DNA of 64,000 nt from Syngnathus acus (taxonomy: Eukaryota > Chordata > Actinopteri > Syngnathiformes > Syngnathidae), in contig NC_051092.1 in assembly GCF_901709675.1 (NCBI RefSeq), positions 7,320,491 through 7,384,490 on the forward strand. The letters run 5' to 3'. Below, one piece after another: positions 41,631 through 55,000 of this stretch. The translations under genes were made by a program, and so were the position numbers. Below the pieces are notes generated by a model that saw only the letters and a list, made by a program, of their open reading frames with translations, did no database searches and was not told the origin of the DNA. Each line of letters starts with the position of its first letter. The stretch's first letter is position 1.

Positions 41631-44600
41631 ATGATGAAATTTAAGACCAACAAGACCAGGACGTACGACGGCGAAGGGTTCAAAAGACGAGCAGCTTGTT
41701 TGTGTTTCAGCAGCGAATCCGAAGATGAGGTAAAAACGTAACCGCTTCTTTTTTGTTGTTCAACAACTGTTCAAAATCGTGAACGTCATATTTTATAACG
41801 TAACTTTAGTTCTCAAAACATTATAGCTTAATTGCACGCTCTTTTTATCCGAGTGCATTCAATGACATGTATAAAGTGTCACCAAATTAAAAAGACCATA
41901 AAATGTAATGTGCGATGGTGTGCTGTAAGCATTTGTTAGCAGCATTACCACTCAAGTTTCCAAATTAAGACCTAAACTGAGTCCTAGTAAAGACCGTTTT
42001 ATTTAAATACCAAGCTCTTACCTTACTTCACATTGAGCAGGAGTACCAAATGCGCTGGTCAATAATGTCTTATTCAGCCATCTGAATAGTGAGCCAGGTT
42101 ATTTTATTCCCAATTGGAATGGAATCAGTTAAGGCCACACAAAATGATAACTAAAAAAAGTCTATATTGTTAGCAGGCCAATATAGATCAGTTTTAGGCC
42201 AACACTGATTCCGATATTTGGCAGAATAAAATTCTGACAATTGATTGTTCAACCTATTGAATTAAATATATGTACAAATGTGTTAATGTGTACCAAAACT
42301 TTAAGTTCATATCATCCAATCAACCTGTATTTTGAAGATTTTCTATTTGTTGGGCCGGAGGTTTGAATTTCATTGTCTTTGTTTTGTGACGAATTAACTT
42401 CAATCATTTGATATTTGCCAATTAAAAAAAACAACATCAGCCGACCAATCTGTCGTGCTTTTAATTGTTACTACAATGAAGACTTTGACGACCACTGAAG
42501 ACCTGCCAAAAAACATTAGGTGCGTTAAAAAGGCTTTCAAATGGTGATGAACTATTAAGTCCAGTGAAAGTCACTCCACATCAGATGAGAATAATTAATC
42601 AATTTTATTTTAAAGTAAGAGCTGTATGTTATATAATAGTCTCTATTATTTCATCAAAAGTCATAGCTTCTGTGTCCTTGTCTGCAGAGTGGATGTGTCC
42701 GATCTGAGCTGTGCTTGAGATGTGGCAGTGGATGGGTGACGAGGTGTTGAATGTTACACAGTGTGCTTAACACCAAGTGACCTATGAGCTGCAATTTTTA
42801 GAAACAAGGTGCAGGTTCTTGCTGTCCCTTGCAGATTTGCTTTCATGTCCCCCTCGGCGCTGCCAAATCTCTGCACAGATCTCCCCATTGGTTGGTCCTC
42901 TTCACTATGTCCTGTGTTTTGATCAAATCACTTCCATAATTTCTGATTGCAGAGCAGAAAGAAGCTCTCGTCTCACTCGCCACACAACATTCTTCTTCGG
43001 CATTTGCTTCCATTGCACACGTCACAATTTCTATGGGGGAGTCTTGTATGAATGCCAGGTTGACAGCCATTGCCCTATAAGGTTTAGGAGGATAAATGAA
43101 CAAAAAAGTTCCCCTTTTCACTTTGATCTAACACATTTCCGTTAAGACTATGCCCGAAAACATGATTGGCGCAGTTGGTCAATGTTTCTGCTGCATGTGC
43201 CACATGCACTGATCTGCACTCTAATTGACGAGTTGACAAGTGCCTCCACAGTTGAAAATGTTTTTAATGTCTTTATGGACACACAAACCTGGACCTCCGT
43301 TTCTTAAAGTAGGAGGTTTATAATGGAATTTGCAGCAAAGGCTTGCATTCTCGACACGACTTGTTCTTAAGTACCATTATTGAACTCCAGGACTGTTTTG
43401 AATGCACAAAATGTGACCTAATTGCACTGGACGTTAACTAGGACTGTATGCTATCACTGTTGACAAGCTATCTGCTCGGGTCATTCACCTCCTCTGCTAT
43501 GCGCTCTTGTTTTCACGCTAAAAGACAACTGCTGATCCAGGGGTTTTAGAAAAGCTTGTTGACCGAGTATGTGTGCACACATGTCCACATACTGTACAAC
43601 TGTGCATTTTCAGCATGAGAGCAGTGATATTGGAGAATAGTTTATCATTTGGTTTTAAACTTGGGTGCTACATTGGACAGTGATTTTAAATTGGACTGGT
43701 AAATTGTTGCTGTTGTTAAATCCAACTTTTTTCATCTTACGCAGCTGGCTAAAGTAAAGAATCTCATTTCTCAAGAGCACTTAGAAATGGTATTCCATGC
43801 CTTTGTTACATCTCGGCCGGATTACTGTAATGCACTTTATTTTGGAGTCAGCCAGTCCACCCTCAAATGTTGGAGAGCGTTTTAATACAGCCACATTTAA
43901 ACGCACATTGGTCAGTCCCCTTTGGAGGCTGTGAGGTTGCACAATGTTACCACGGAGGTAGATTTATCTAAAGTGGAAGTTAACCCCCAAATTTTCTTTA
44001 CAATAATATGTTGTACGTACCCTGCTAGTCTAAACATGGCATTCTGATTAATACATATTGTGTTGGTGGAATATGAGTTAAGCAGCAAAATAGACCCGTT
44101 TTTATCCTTCTCGGAAGGTGGCCATTTTGCTACTTGTTGTCGACTAAAAATGACATCACGCCAACTCTCAGACTACAACCAATCACAGCTGAGTTTTCAG
44201 AATAGTGGTCAGCCGTGATTGGCTGTAACCTGAGACCTGGCAACTGTAATGTCACTTTCAGTCGACAGCAAGTGGCAAGATGGGCACCTCCTGAGATGGA
44301 TAAAAACAGGTGGATTTTCCCAGTTTTATTTATATTCCACTAATGACTCATTAATCAAAACACTGTCTATTAATTATTTGGGCTGCACAGAACATGTTAT
44401 TACAAAGAAAATGTGGGGGTTTACTTCCCCTTTAACAAAAAATAAATACATCAAGAGCACAACTGAAAACCAGCCTGCCTCTGTATCACCATAGAGAAAG
44501 AAAATTAAATATTCTCCTAGTGGTGCTCCAATCAAACATGCCTGCCGTGTGGAACTTGCGATTTGAGCGTTATGAAAAGTTTGCATACTGCAACAGAGTC

Positions 44601-47600
44601 CATGATAAATAAAATGATTATTCCACAGTCAAAGTTAGTCAGGCATGACGTTGCTATTATTTGGATGGCACTTTGAAATTAGCCAGTCCATCCATCAGAA
44701 CAGACTTAGTCTTCTCTCACATGTAGGTGCTACTGGTGAGCAGCAGCCGATACCCGGACCGATGGATTGTGCCAGGGGGAGGAGTGGAGCCTGAGGAGGA
44801 ACCCTATGGAGCTGCTGTCAGAGAAGTTTATGAGGAGGTGAGCTCATCATCTTCAAAAAGTGACACTCACTCATACGTCTGCCAGTAGCATTATCACATA
44901 CTGTTATGTGGATAACTGTAAAGATAACATTGTTAATGCTTGCATCCATGGTGAGATGGAGTCTTATTATCACTTTGGGTGAGAGACAATGTACCTTGAT
45001 CTTGGTTACCAGTAAATCACAAGGCAACATACAGACAGACAACGTTCCCACTGACAGCATACAGGAAAATTATTCTGGAGTGAACCTAAAACACACTTTT
45101 TGGACTACTGGAAGGAGGTAGAATGTCAACGAAGCAGAACTTGCAATTGAGTGCATCAGTTCACTTAAATCCACTTAGCTTCAATCTCTCAGCATGGTTT
45201 CATTTGATATGGTTTCATCTTACCTTAAGGTATATTAAGGCAAGGTCCGTAACCTATTATGCTGAGCTCAAGATTTACAGTGGTACATTAAAATCGAATG
45301 AACCATATTTTTAGGACTATTGAGGATGCAGTGAATTAAAAAAAGATTGAAAAAAAACAAACAGTACATAATAGGGCACAGTTGTCTATAAGCCACAGGT
45401 GTAGCCGCATCATTGTTTAAGCCCCAGGGTGCAAAGTGTGTACCGTATTTTCTGCACTATAAGTCGCACTTAAAAGCCTTTAATTTTCTCAAAAACCGAA
45501 GGTGCGCCTTTTAATAAGGTGCGACTTTTATGTGGACCGAATTCCAAAATCTGCAAACATTGTCAAAGAGACATGCTTACGAGGCTTTCTGAAAAGCCGG
45601 GATCATTGCCGAATAGCAACGTGACAACGAGACAATGACCAGAGCGAATATGGCATGTTGAATGGTGAACTTGCCCAACTGTTTAATTCGGATACAGAAG
45701 AATATAAAATAAATAAAAATATCAGCTGCATTTTTTTCTTTTTATTTTGAGCTACCACTCATCATGTGATCGTTAGCATTACGTTACATGTGGATGCAGG
45801 TTTGCGATGTGATCATCCACTAATGGTAACAAACTGAAAAGAGTTTAACATACATTGACTTGATCACTTCATTACCATATTGTATACACGAGACCCAAAG
45901 ACAAAATGGTATCCAGCATGCGCATCCCGCATTCCTCGAATAGTTACTATGTCATTGGCAACTCGATCAACCCAGGTGATTGTTAAAAATGTTTAGCGTT
46001 GATGTCTAGCTACTGAATTGCTTTGTGGTTTCATAAAGAGTCCTCAATTGGCTACAGACTGATTGATCGGTTTGCGTTGTGAGGTTGTGCCTTAGATTGT
46101 AGCGTGCTGACAACTTTGAAGTATGGCAGTGACATTTGGGAAGGCTCTCGGGTTACTTTGTGCTTATGACCAGACGTGTCTGAATATAGATGAGTTGCAA
46201 ACCAACAACTTGGAAAGCCTACATCTCAAATCATCACATTACAATACACTGACTAAGTTCAACTCGACAACATGGATACATGTAATTTACAACAATATAG
46301 CTTTATCATTTTATTTCATGTCATTAGGTTGTTTTACGATCTCCCAAAGCATTTTTATTTCAAATTTGGATGAAAAATAGCATAGCACTGGAAGAAATGT
46401 CAAAATTGTGTGTTGAATGAGTATTGTAACGAGCCTCTTGGATGAGCTGTAGTTTCTCTGATGCACCAGACGGCTAGCATTTTCCACTTTATTGTATTTT
46501 GATTTTTATATATACACACAGGAAACATTCAATGTGTCTTAGGGAACTGGGATACAGCCGGTAAGACGGATCCCTACTAACTGAAACTGGCAGCTCTAAA
46601 GGCCAGGTTTAAAATACCACACATCAAAGGTTCATGTTGCCAAACAATTTCTTAATCCTCTGGAATGCATCATATGCAACAGCAGACAGAAACTTGAAGC
46701 ATTTTGACGAAAAGTTGGCCTGAAAAGCCACAGACTGAAAATCTCTGTGAATCTCAGTCCAAGACCATTTAAGTTGATGTTTTCATGTCTCGTGAACCAC
46801 CATGCCTAATGAGGTCAAGCAGTAATAAAAATGGTAAACGAATTCAATGTCCAAATTTTAGTTTCTCAAATTCAAAGGCCTTTCTTCCTGAATATGTTTT
46901 GCTTCTTGTGTGCACAGGCTGGGGTCAAGGCAAGGCTTGGCAGACTTCTGGGAATTTTTGAGGTAAGCCTCTAAAAGCGTCATAGGAAATTCTGATTGAA
47001 TCCATGCACAAAAACAAAATCATTCTTGTTAAAATGCAAAACAGCTCTGAATGGGTTAATTTTGTTTCGTTTTCATGCTTGTACTCTTATTTTGATATTA
47101 TGTTCAGTGTCTTTTATTGCAAAGTTGTTGCATTCCTCCTGTGTCTACGTATCAAGAACAGCTACACATGAAATGCAAAATTGCAGCAAAAATTAAAAGC
47201 ATGCTTTCCATCTAAATCTTTACCGCACAACCAGGACAGAAAGCACAGGACACACGTCTATATCCTCATTGTCACGGAGATGCTGGAGGACTGGGAGGAC
47301 TCCGTCAACATAGGTACAGTAGGCTGCTTTTACTCGCACATGAATATGATATTTGGATTGCGGTCTGTGTTTGCTTATATTTTCAAAGACCAGGTATAAG
47401 GGTGTATGACTACCAAAATCCAACAAATTTTGTTTGTCACGCATAAACAACCAAACCGAAGCATGACAAGTGTGATTTAACCACTCTACTGGATAATCAG
47501 CATGCTCCAAATATACGCTCCGTTCTCTATTGTATGCAGGAAGGAAACGTGAGTGGTTCAAAGTTGATGACGCCATCAGGGTACTGCAGAGCCACCGACC

Positions 47601-47736
47601 TGTCCATGCCGAATACCTGCACAGATTCAAGAACACCCGTAACTCCACCTGCAGCCCACTGTGTCACCCAAGTAACGGCAACGCACCGGGCTCCCAAGTG
47701 ATGGACAGCAACACTCCTTCCTCACTACGTTGTTAG
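41631..47736 (+). CDS. nudt4: Diphosphoinositol polyphosphate phosphohydrolase 2 (NUDT4/DIPP2), complete
   Basis: This Nudix hydrolase removes the beta-phosphate from inositol pyrophosphates and also acts on diadenosine polyphosphates; it is cytosolic. Exons: 41631-41729, 44727-44837, 46918-46962, 47235-47313, 47540-47736. They total 531 nt including TAG, about 176 aa (human 180). The protein starts MMKFKTNKTRTYDGEGFKRR. The Nudix box begins GGGVEPEEEP and ends REVYEEAG across the exon 2/3 junction, with its metal-binding glutamates intact. Later blocks are DRKHRTHVYI, EDWEDSVNIG, REWFKVDDAI and PVHAEYL, and the C-terminus diverges as usual in this family. Exon 4 appears to start at GAC AGA, so the short QNQ present before DRKHR in human is missing. 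Confidence 0.95.
43640..43870 (+). mobile_element. Degraded L2-like LINE reverse-transcriptase fragment
   Basis: The frame starting at 43712 reads VVKSNFFHL, then LISQEHLEMVFHAFVTSRPD and YCNALYFGVSQSTLK. These match the conserved C-terminal reverse-transcriptase region of L2-type LINEs (VVKS.FFHL, HAFVTSR.DYCNAL). Upstream sequence is recognisable only with stop codons or frame changes. It is a dead 5'- and 3'-truncated fragment. Confidence 0.75.
43969..44434. mobile_element. Foldback MITE with long inverted repeats
   Basis: The left end aagtggaagttaaccccca is matched by the right end tgggggtttacttcccct read in reverse. The arms extend inward: ccattttgctacttgttgtc on the left pairs with gacagcaagtggcaagatgg on the right, so most of the 466 bp is palindromic. 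Single-arm relatives lie at 10880-11050 and 39055-39170. Confidence 0.8.
44838..46917. other. nudt4 intron 2
   Basis: About 2.1 kb from GTGAGC to gcacag. A MITE end (taccgtattttctgcactataagtcgc-type) starts near 45440 and its characteristic sequence runs to about 45540; the opposite end was not found. No coding exon was seen. Confidence 0.65.
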
Positions 47737-49023
47737 TGCCGCACAAACCTCTCGTCAATTGAGAATTATGAAGTACTCCAAGATGGACTTACCTGAAACA
47801 CACTGTTACCTAAATGACTTGCAGTTTTAGACCATGAAGTACGGACGCTAATGACACTGATTTGAAACCCATTTTGAGGTGGGCTTGTAGAGTGACAAAT
47901 TGTTTTTCAATAATGGCTACAGATGTATGTTTATTTTTATAGTGATCATCACCAACTGTGTGTCCCTTTTAATGCTTTCTCTTTATTTTTAGAGTGTTGC
48001 GTCTGCACTTTAAAGGTCATTTTTATTCTTGATTAATAATACAGTATTTGATTGTTGCTGTTGCCAGTGTTTGCTTGGTTTCCTGGTGCTCAGTACTGAG
48101 AAGTGCTACCTCTCAGAGGAAGTCATAATGCTCAAAGTGCCTTGTTGACAAATTAGCAGAGTATATCATGTGCTTGAAAGAAAACCAAACTAGTTTTGTG
48201 AACTGCGAAGATACAGAGTGACTTAAAATAACCTAAAGTAAACTATAGCTATTAATATTAACATTAGAATCACATCTGAATTAAGTAAAAAATAAAATCA
48301 CTTCAAATGCTGCGTACAATGTTTCCCAAAAATGTGCATCATCTGAATTGGGAATATCTGAGTAACTAAATAAAACATTTATTTATCAAAATTGAAAAAA
48401 AAGCTTCATGAATTGCTTGTGAATAAACTATGTAATTGTCAATTTTTGATTGTATATTTTTTTCACTAATCCCATTCTGAATGATCTCCAAGATGGCAAA
48501 AAGAAAAAGTTTTTGGGCGTGCCGAATTGTTTTTTAAATTTCTCATTTGACATTCACATACAAATGTGTACTGAACGGATTATTTTGAAATTTATTTGGA
48601 AACTGTTCAATTTGAACGAAATCAACCTTGAATTACATTGCAATTAACATTAATGTACCTAAAAAGCATTTATTTTATGTATTTTTTCGGGAAAATGCCT
48701 CTGCAATTATTTTACAGCATCAATGCAAACGTCGTCCTACTTTGTCACCCTAATTCATGTTAGTAGTGAAATGTGCTGCTGTGTACTCTCATGTAGTTTG
48801 TTCTATTTAAAAAAATAATCGCCACCAACTAACAATCCACTAGTTCGGTGCGTTTGTATTTCTCGACAGGACTTGTGTAGTCCACTGTACAGTCCCTCCA
48901 AGGACCCGCCCCTTCTCTGTTTCTCTCTGCCTGGTCTTGGTCAGGTGTCTGTGGTACAGCGACGCAAACGTTCCGTCTGGGAAACCGATTCAGGTTCGTG
49001 TTGGGACAAACACTGAGAAGGCC
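47737..49023. other. nudt4 3' UTR and eea1 5' flank
   Basis: About 1.3 kb. AATAAA motifs at about 48290, 48370 and 48421 are possible nudt4 polyadenylation signals. The last 200 bp before 49024 are less AT-rich and probably hold the eea1 5' UTR. Confidence 0.55.
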
Positions 49024-52000
49024 ATGCTCAGACGGATATTACAAATGGTAAGCTTCCACGACAACATTCCGCGCTATATGAGGTTTAGTGGAGCCAAATA
49101 TGATCTTTTTTTTTTTTTTAAACGTAGGCCCATCCCTGGTTTATACAGGGGGCGCCCCTTTTAACTCACAATCTGTCGCGGATGGGCGGTGTCATGTGTT
49201 CGAGACGACGATTTACTGACAATGGCGGAAAATAGCACATCCCGCCAAGTCGCGGTCAACATATCAAGCGCTCCTTATGATGGGCGGCCAAAGTTAGCAT
49301 TTGATGCTAACCCGTTTAAATCGAGGGAGGCTACTTTATTCAGTGGCGTTATCGACAGAGAACGTCAATTTTACAATAAAAAAACACCGCTGCATAGTTT
49401 GGCAGCCTGGAAACGCATGTGAGGGTGTTATATATAAAGATAACATCAGTGGCCAGCAAATACCACGCACTTTATCTGTTTCCGTTAGCTATACAATGTT
49501 GGGTTGATTCATCAACCATTTCTTAAACGCTAATGGCCCTATTCTAACTGATCTTTTTTTTTTTTGCAGTTTAACCACCTATTTAGTCGTGAATTACCAT
49601 GCGATGATTTAATACATCTCATTCATCGCAACAGACGACAGTGACGTGACCTTGTTTGTATGGGAGCCGTGTTTTCCTCATAACTCACTGTCGCGTTCAT
49701 TTGCGAAACATATGTATATGACACATTTCCACGAAACAGTGAAATGTGGCGAAATCTCTGCCCATTCAAGACAGCACCACTTTTACATTTGGCTTCATAA
49801 GAGATTAATGTCATCCTCACTGAATGGCATAAGGTTATTGGCTAAATAGAGCCTATTCTTGGAAAGACATTTCTCGATAATAATACAAAAGTAACGTTCA
49901 AGTAACTGCTATATAGGTAAATATAATGCTTATGTTTGGATGATCATTATTCTTTTTTTTTCTTTGCGATGAAGCCAGACTGCAGTTCTGGTTAATGTTT
50001 GAAATGAGTGAAGGGGTGTGTAATGATGCAGATTTACAGGCCCTCCTCCACGCCTCCAAGTTCCTACCATATTATGGGCCCACAGTCCTGAGTCCTGAGA
50101 TAAAGAGTTATCTCATGTATCAACTAAAAAAAGTGAATGGGCCACATGATGGAGGTGAGACCTTTCTCCAGTAGGGCTGCAATGAGGTGACCCTCCCTGC
50201 TTTACAGTACTTCAGAGTGAAGTATTGTACTGATTGGATCCTGGCCAATGTTCCAGCACGTAGCCATTAAGAGCATTTGAATAACTGCACCACTTCGAGC
50301 TATCAGTGAACACGTCCTGTCCTGATTCGTGATGTGGGAAAATTTCTGTGCTGTAACCTGATGAGGCTGACGAGGCCATACAAATTAACAGTTTCATCTT
50401 GTTGTCCGGACCTTGGACTTTCACCCACACACTCCCCACTTACGTTCCAATTGATTTGTTCCACAGTATATGTTAAAGCCTTCAAATAACTGTTGCAATA
50501 TCCCAAATTCTTTAATCATTCCATTTGTCCTCATGTGGCAATCAGAACCAAACAGTTATAAGGACAGTATCTCACTTACCCAACATTAGCTGACAATAAT
50601 AAGTCTAAAATGCACAAGAGATGAATGAAGAGCCAAATTTCTCATCCGTGCAACATACAGGACCCGTTGCTGCACCTATTTAATTACCTGCAGGCCAAGC
50701 ACAGAAGGATAACAATGCAATAGTAGGTTGTAGCTTACAGGTAGGTTACAAATTGTGTTGAACTGCAATGTGCTGTATTAAATATGTGTCCAATATTACA
50801 AACCTCTCAAGCTGGTTTATTTTTCTGCCAAGAAGTTTTTATATAGTTTTTGTACGTATTTGTCGTTAGCACATGCAAGTATACTTAGTAGCTAATTCTA
50901 TGGCAAGTCATAAAGGTAAATTTTTAAAGTGAAAGCTTACTCGTATGTTCAAGTTTAGCTGATCCCTTTCTGTTTCTCTTGTTTTCCAGACTCCTGGAAA
51001 AGGAGGCGCCCAGAATGCAGAGTCGGAGCAGCCCAGCACAGACGTTAACCACGAGCAAACCTCTGAGGTAGTTAAATAAATTGTTAGATTTTTTTTCTTC
51101 CTAATTAGCAGGCATGGCATAATTAACTTATTATTACATTGACATTTGTGTTTAGGGCTTCATCTGTCCTCAATGCATGAAGTCCCACAGCTCAGCAGAG
51201 GACTTGTTCAAGCATTATGAGCTGTTCCACGACACTGGAGACCTTCCTGCTCATGTGGCCCCCACTAGGTGGGATTGATTTTTATCCATTACTTCTATAC
51301 CCCTTATTATATTGGGTGCTTGACTGAGGCCTGGTACACACATAATTTATCAAATCGTAAAAAACAAAATTCAAAAAAATTAAATCTGTGACAGACAACC
51401 AAAATAAAGGTAGAACATCTGTCATTTTGTAATTTTGGTGATATTGTGTGGTCTGCTGCGATAATCTCAACAGAGAGCACCAGAACCATTAAGATTCTCT
51501 ATCACCATTAATCCTGAAACTAAGTCCACTGAGGCGGACATTTTTCATGATTAGGGATGGGAATTGAGAACCAGTTCTTGTTGAGACCTGGTTTCCACTT
51601 TACCAATTCCTTGGAATCGTTTGCTATTTTGCTAAAAATTCCCTTAGCGATTCTAGTCCGCACGAATTACGTCACTACGCACGCTATGCAACATGCATAG
51701 CAACGTAGACAATGATGGCACCTGTGAGGTTGAAGCGTTCCAAAGTTTGGTCATATTTCGCTAAGAAGGACAAAAATGGAGCGACGTGCAATTCTTGCAA
51801 TGTTGAAATTTCATCAAAGTACCTCTAATATGCAAAAGCATTTGTACACGCAGCATGTCCTTAGTGTAGCGGTACGTGTTTGATCCGCTGCGGAGGATCA
51901 GTCAACAACGAGCAGCAACATTAGCCCGAGCCCGACGTGCAGTTTTACTGCAGGTAACTGACAAACAGCTTTTTGTGCTCGCTCTATTTCTATAATTGTA

Positions 52001-55000
52001 AAATCTGTCACGCAAATTGCGTCTCATGTTTTATTTTAGATGACGACAAGAGACACTGACGCCAGCAGTACTATACCTCTAGCTTATCCGTTCACGGAGG
52101 CAGGGAGGATCAAAATGTCTAACGAAAGGACTGATGAATGTCATTGTGCAGCGACAAAGTTTGTAGTGAAAGGCTTGCACCCATTTGCCACTGTAGAAGC
52201 CCCTGATTTTCGGTAGGTGATGATTTCTATTGTAGGAGAATGTTTGCATTCTTTACTCTTAGGCTTGTAATGTCATATTTACACAAAGTTGGAATATATA
52301 AAACAAAATCATCATAATCATTTGTGCTTCTTTTTTCCCCCAAATGTGAATCGATAAGAGAATTGAATCGTTAAACAGAATCGAAAATGGAATCGGAAAA
52401 AGCTTATCAATTCCCATCCCTACTCAGGATCACACAAGATCTCACAAAAACTGTGGGACTTCTGGATATGCACGAGTATTGGGAACGTAAGATGGGGATG
52501 TCAATGAGAAAAGACTTCCTTTGGGAAACACTTAATGGTGTCTGGGGAACCCACTTTTATTTATAAAAAATAAAAAGAAATGTTATTTTACTTTTTTTAC
52601 TCCCGCTTCCTTGTGTGTCAGTTAGGGCACGTCTGTGATTGGCTACATTCTGTACATGTCACTGTTCATAGTCAAATACCCGGGGTAGACGTTTCCCCAA
52701 ACACGTGTAAATTTTTAGTCGTAAATATTAAACACTTTTATCAATTAAGATTGTTAGCCCCAACTTATTATTATTATTATTGAGACAAATCCACTGTAAA
52801 CACATCCCAGACAGAAGGACAATCTTATAAAATAGTCAAGGCATTTGACGTCCTTGGTCAGGAAGGGGATTAATCGGGACAGCCCGATTGTCTTTGTGTT
52901 TACCCAGAAGCCTATTTTATTTGATCGACACTTAGAGAAGTGAAAACATTACTGTGGTACCTTCACGTAAGTGTGGCCCAAGTCACATAAAAGCCGTCAC
53001 TCTGTCAATTCTTTTTTTGTGTGCGATATAAATTTTTAGCCACAAGCCAGTTTCAGATCGACCGCTTCCTCAATAAAGTGGGGAAAAATATTGAATTAAA
53101 GTGGCGCTTTGAGATACAAGTTTAATTCGCTCACACTTAGTTTGGTTCGCTCACACTTGTATATCAAATCCCATTTCCTCATTGAAATTAATAGAACGTC
53201 CTTCCAGAACAACGAAAAAAAAAGTGCAATGTTTTTTGTATAGCACTCTATAATACTTTATTTGATAAACAAGGTCGAGTAATAACATAATTAATCAAAT
53301 GGTGAAGAATTAATCAGTTTGTGCATCGAGTTAATGCTGCAACCCAACTCATTCTGCAGCTCCTTCTGGTGTACCGCCTTGGCCACTAGGAGGGAGTATA
53401 ATACTGTACTGTCATGCTGTACAAGAAGAAGAAGAAGCACTATTCTTCTTTGATTGTATTTACAAAGAACAGTGCTTCCTCATCCTTTACACTGCTATTG
53501 CTGTAAGTGACTCATGCTGTAATATGGGTCATTTTTCGTACTAGTTAAAGGATTCATGTCTGTGAGTATTGCTGTATTATTTGTGTATATGTGTCACTCC
53601 ACTATTTGTGTTCAAGTATGTAAAGTCAAGAAACCTTTTTTAAGGTAAAGCCACGTGGTTGGTTGAAATGCGATATGTGGAACTTGCTTTGTTATTCATG
53701 TTTACTTTGATTCTAAACTTCAACGGCAAGTAGCATTAATCGGCATGAAGCCTCATTTGTTTTCGAAGAATCTTTTAATGTCTCCCAAGTTACCTCAGCT
53801 GACAATTCATAGCCTTGTTGCTCTTTAATCTGCTGATTTGTTGAGATTGGATCAATAGAACTTCTGCAATCAATATTTGGATCCTCATTTGTGTTAATAC
53901 ACGATGGAGCAAGAATCACTTTCACACGGTGGACTGAATTCTTAACAATAAATTTATTGATTACCATGATCATCCCTATCAATTATCCTGGGGCTAAATT
54001 TGAAGGTACAACCATGACTAATCACAAGTTAATTGCAGTGAAGTTGGACATTTATTGAGCTATAACTATGCTTAGCAGGAATTCTAAACAAAAATGATTC
54101 CTGTCTTTAATTTAGAGAAGACCTATCAATCTTGCGACAGGAGGTTCAGGACCTTCATACATCACTTAAGGTATGTGCTTTCCTGGACTTCACTTTAAAC
54201 TGCACAGTCATTTTTGTTCATTTAAATATTTATTTGATTTGCTTTCTATTCAGGAAGAAAGATGGTTTTCCGGGGAGCTGAAAAAAGAATTAGACAAAGT
54301 CCAAGGACACCTGAAGCAAGTAATTCCTTCAAGATGTTTCAACTTGTGTTAAAGAGGCTTCACTCGTTAGAAATGTTGTGAAATAGTTTGTTATCAACAT
54401 TGTGGGGATGCTTTGTCTTGTGGTATGGTGTCACAATGTTTTCCCTCAATCCCACAGAATGACGGACAGATGAGCTCAGAGGATTCAGGTGGGGGTTGCA
54501 AAACACCCACATGTATGCATATGCAAGATGGTAACAATGTCACTAATGTGTGTTTCTGCCCCCCCTCAGTACTAGAAAAGAAGTTAAACGAATCAGAGAC
54601 GGAAAAATTTAACATGAGGCAGAAAGCCGCCCAGCTGGCCACGGAGATAGTAGGTTAGTGTGTGCAAGGGAATAACATCCCATTGATGCCCAGTCCATCC
54701 ACTTGGCTGAGCTTTTATTATATCTTTGCTATATTGATGAACTAAGTTGGTCTCGTGTCAACCTCTAGATATAAAGTCCCGTTATGACGAAGAGAAGAGT
54801 TTAAGGGAAGCTGCTGACCAGAAGCTTTCCAGTGTGACTGAGCTGCTTCAGCAAGAGAAGAAAGAGAATGAGAAACTCCAGACTGAACTGGTACAACAAA
54901 CAATACATCGTTAATATTTGGCAACTCTGGGCATGTGAAAATGATCAATTTGACTTGACATTAAGTTTGTGCCTATTCTCAATGGTATTAGAATACATGA

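Larger units (their letters stand above)
41730..44726. other. nudt4 intron 1
   Basis: About 3 kb, containing a LINE reverse-transcriptase remnant at 43640-43870 and a foldback MITE at 43969-44434. The 122-residue ORF at 42777-43145 has no recognisable domain. Confidence 0.7.

Noticed and set aside
42777-43145. 122-aa plus-strand ORF in nudt4 intron 1
   Set aside because: No recognisable motif, no consistent splice sites, and composition like the surrounding intron.
47220-47648. 142-aa minus-strand ORF
   Set aside because: It is a shadow of nudt4 exons 4 and 5 on the opposite strand.
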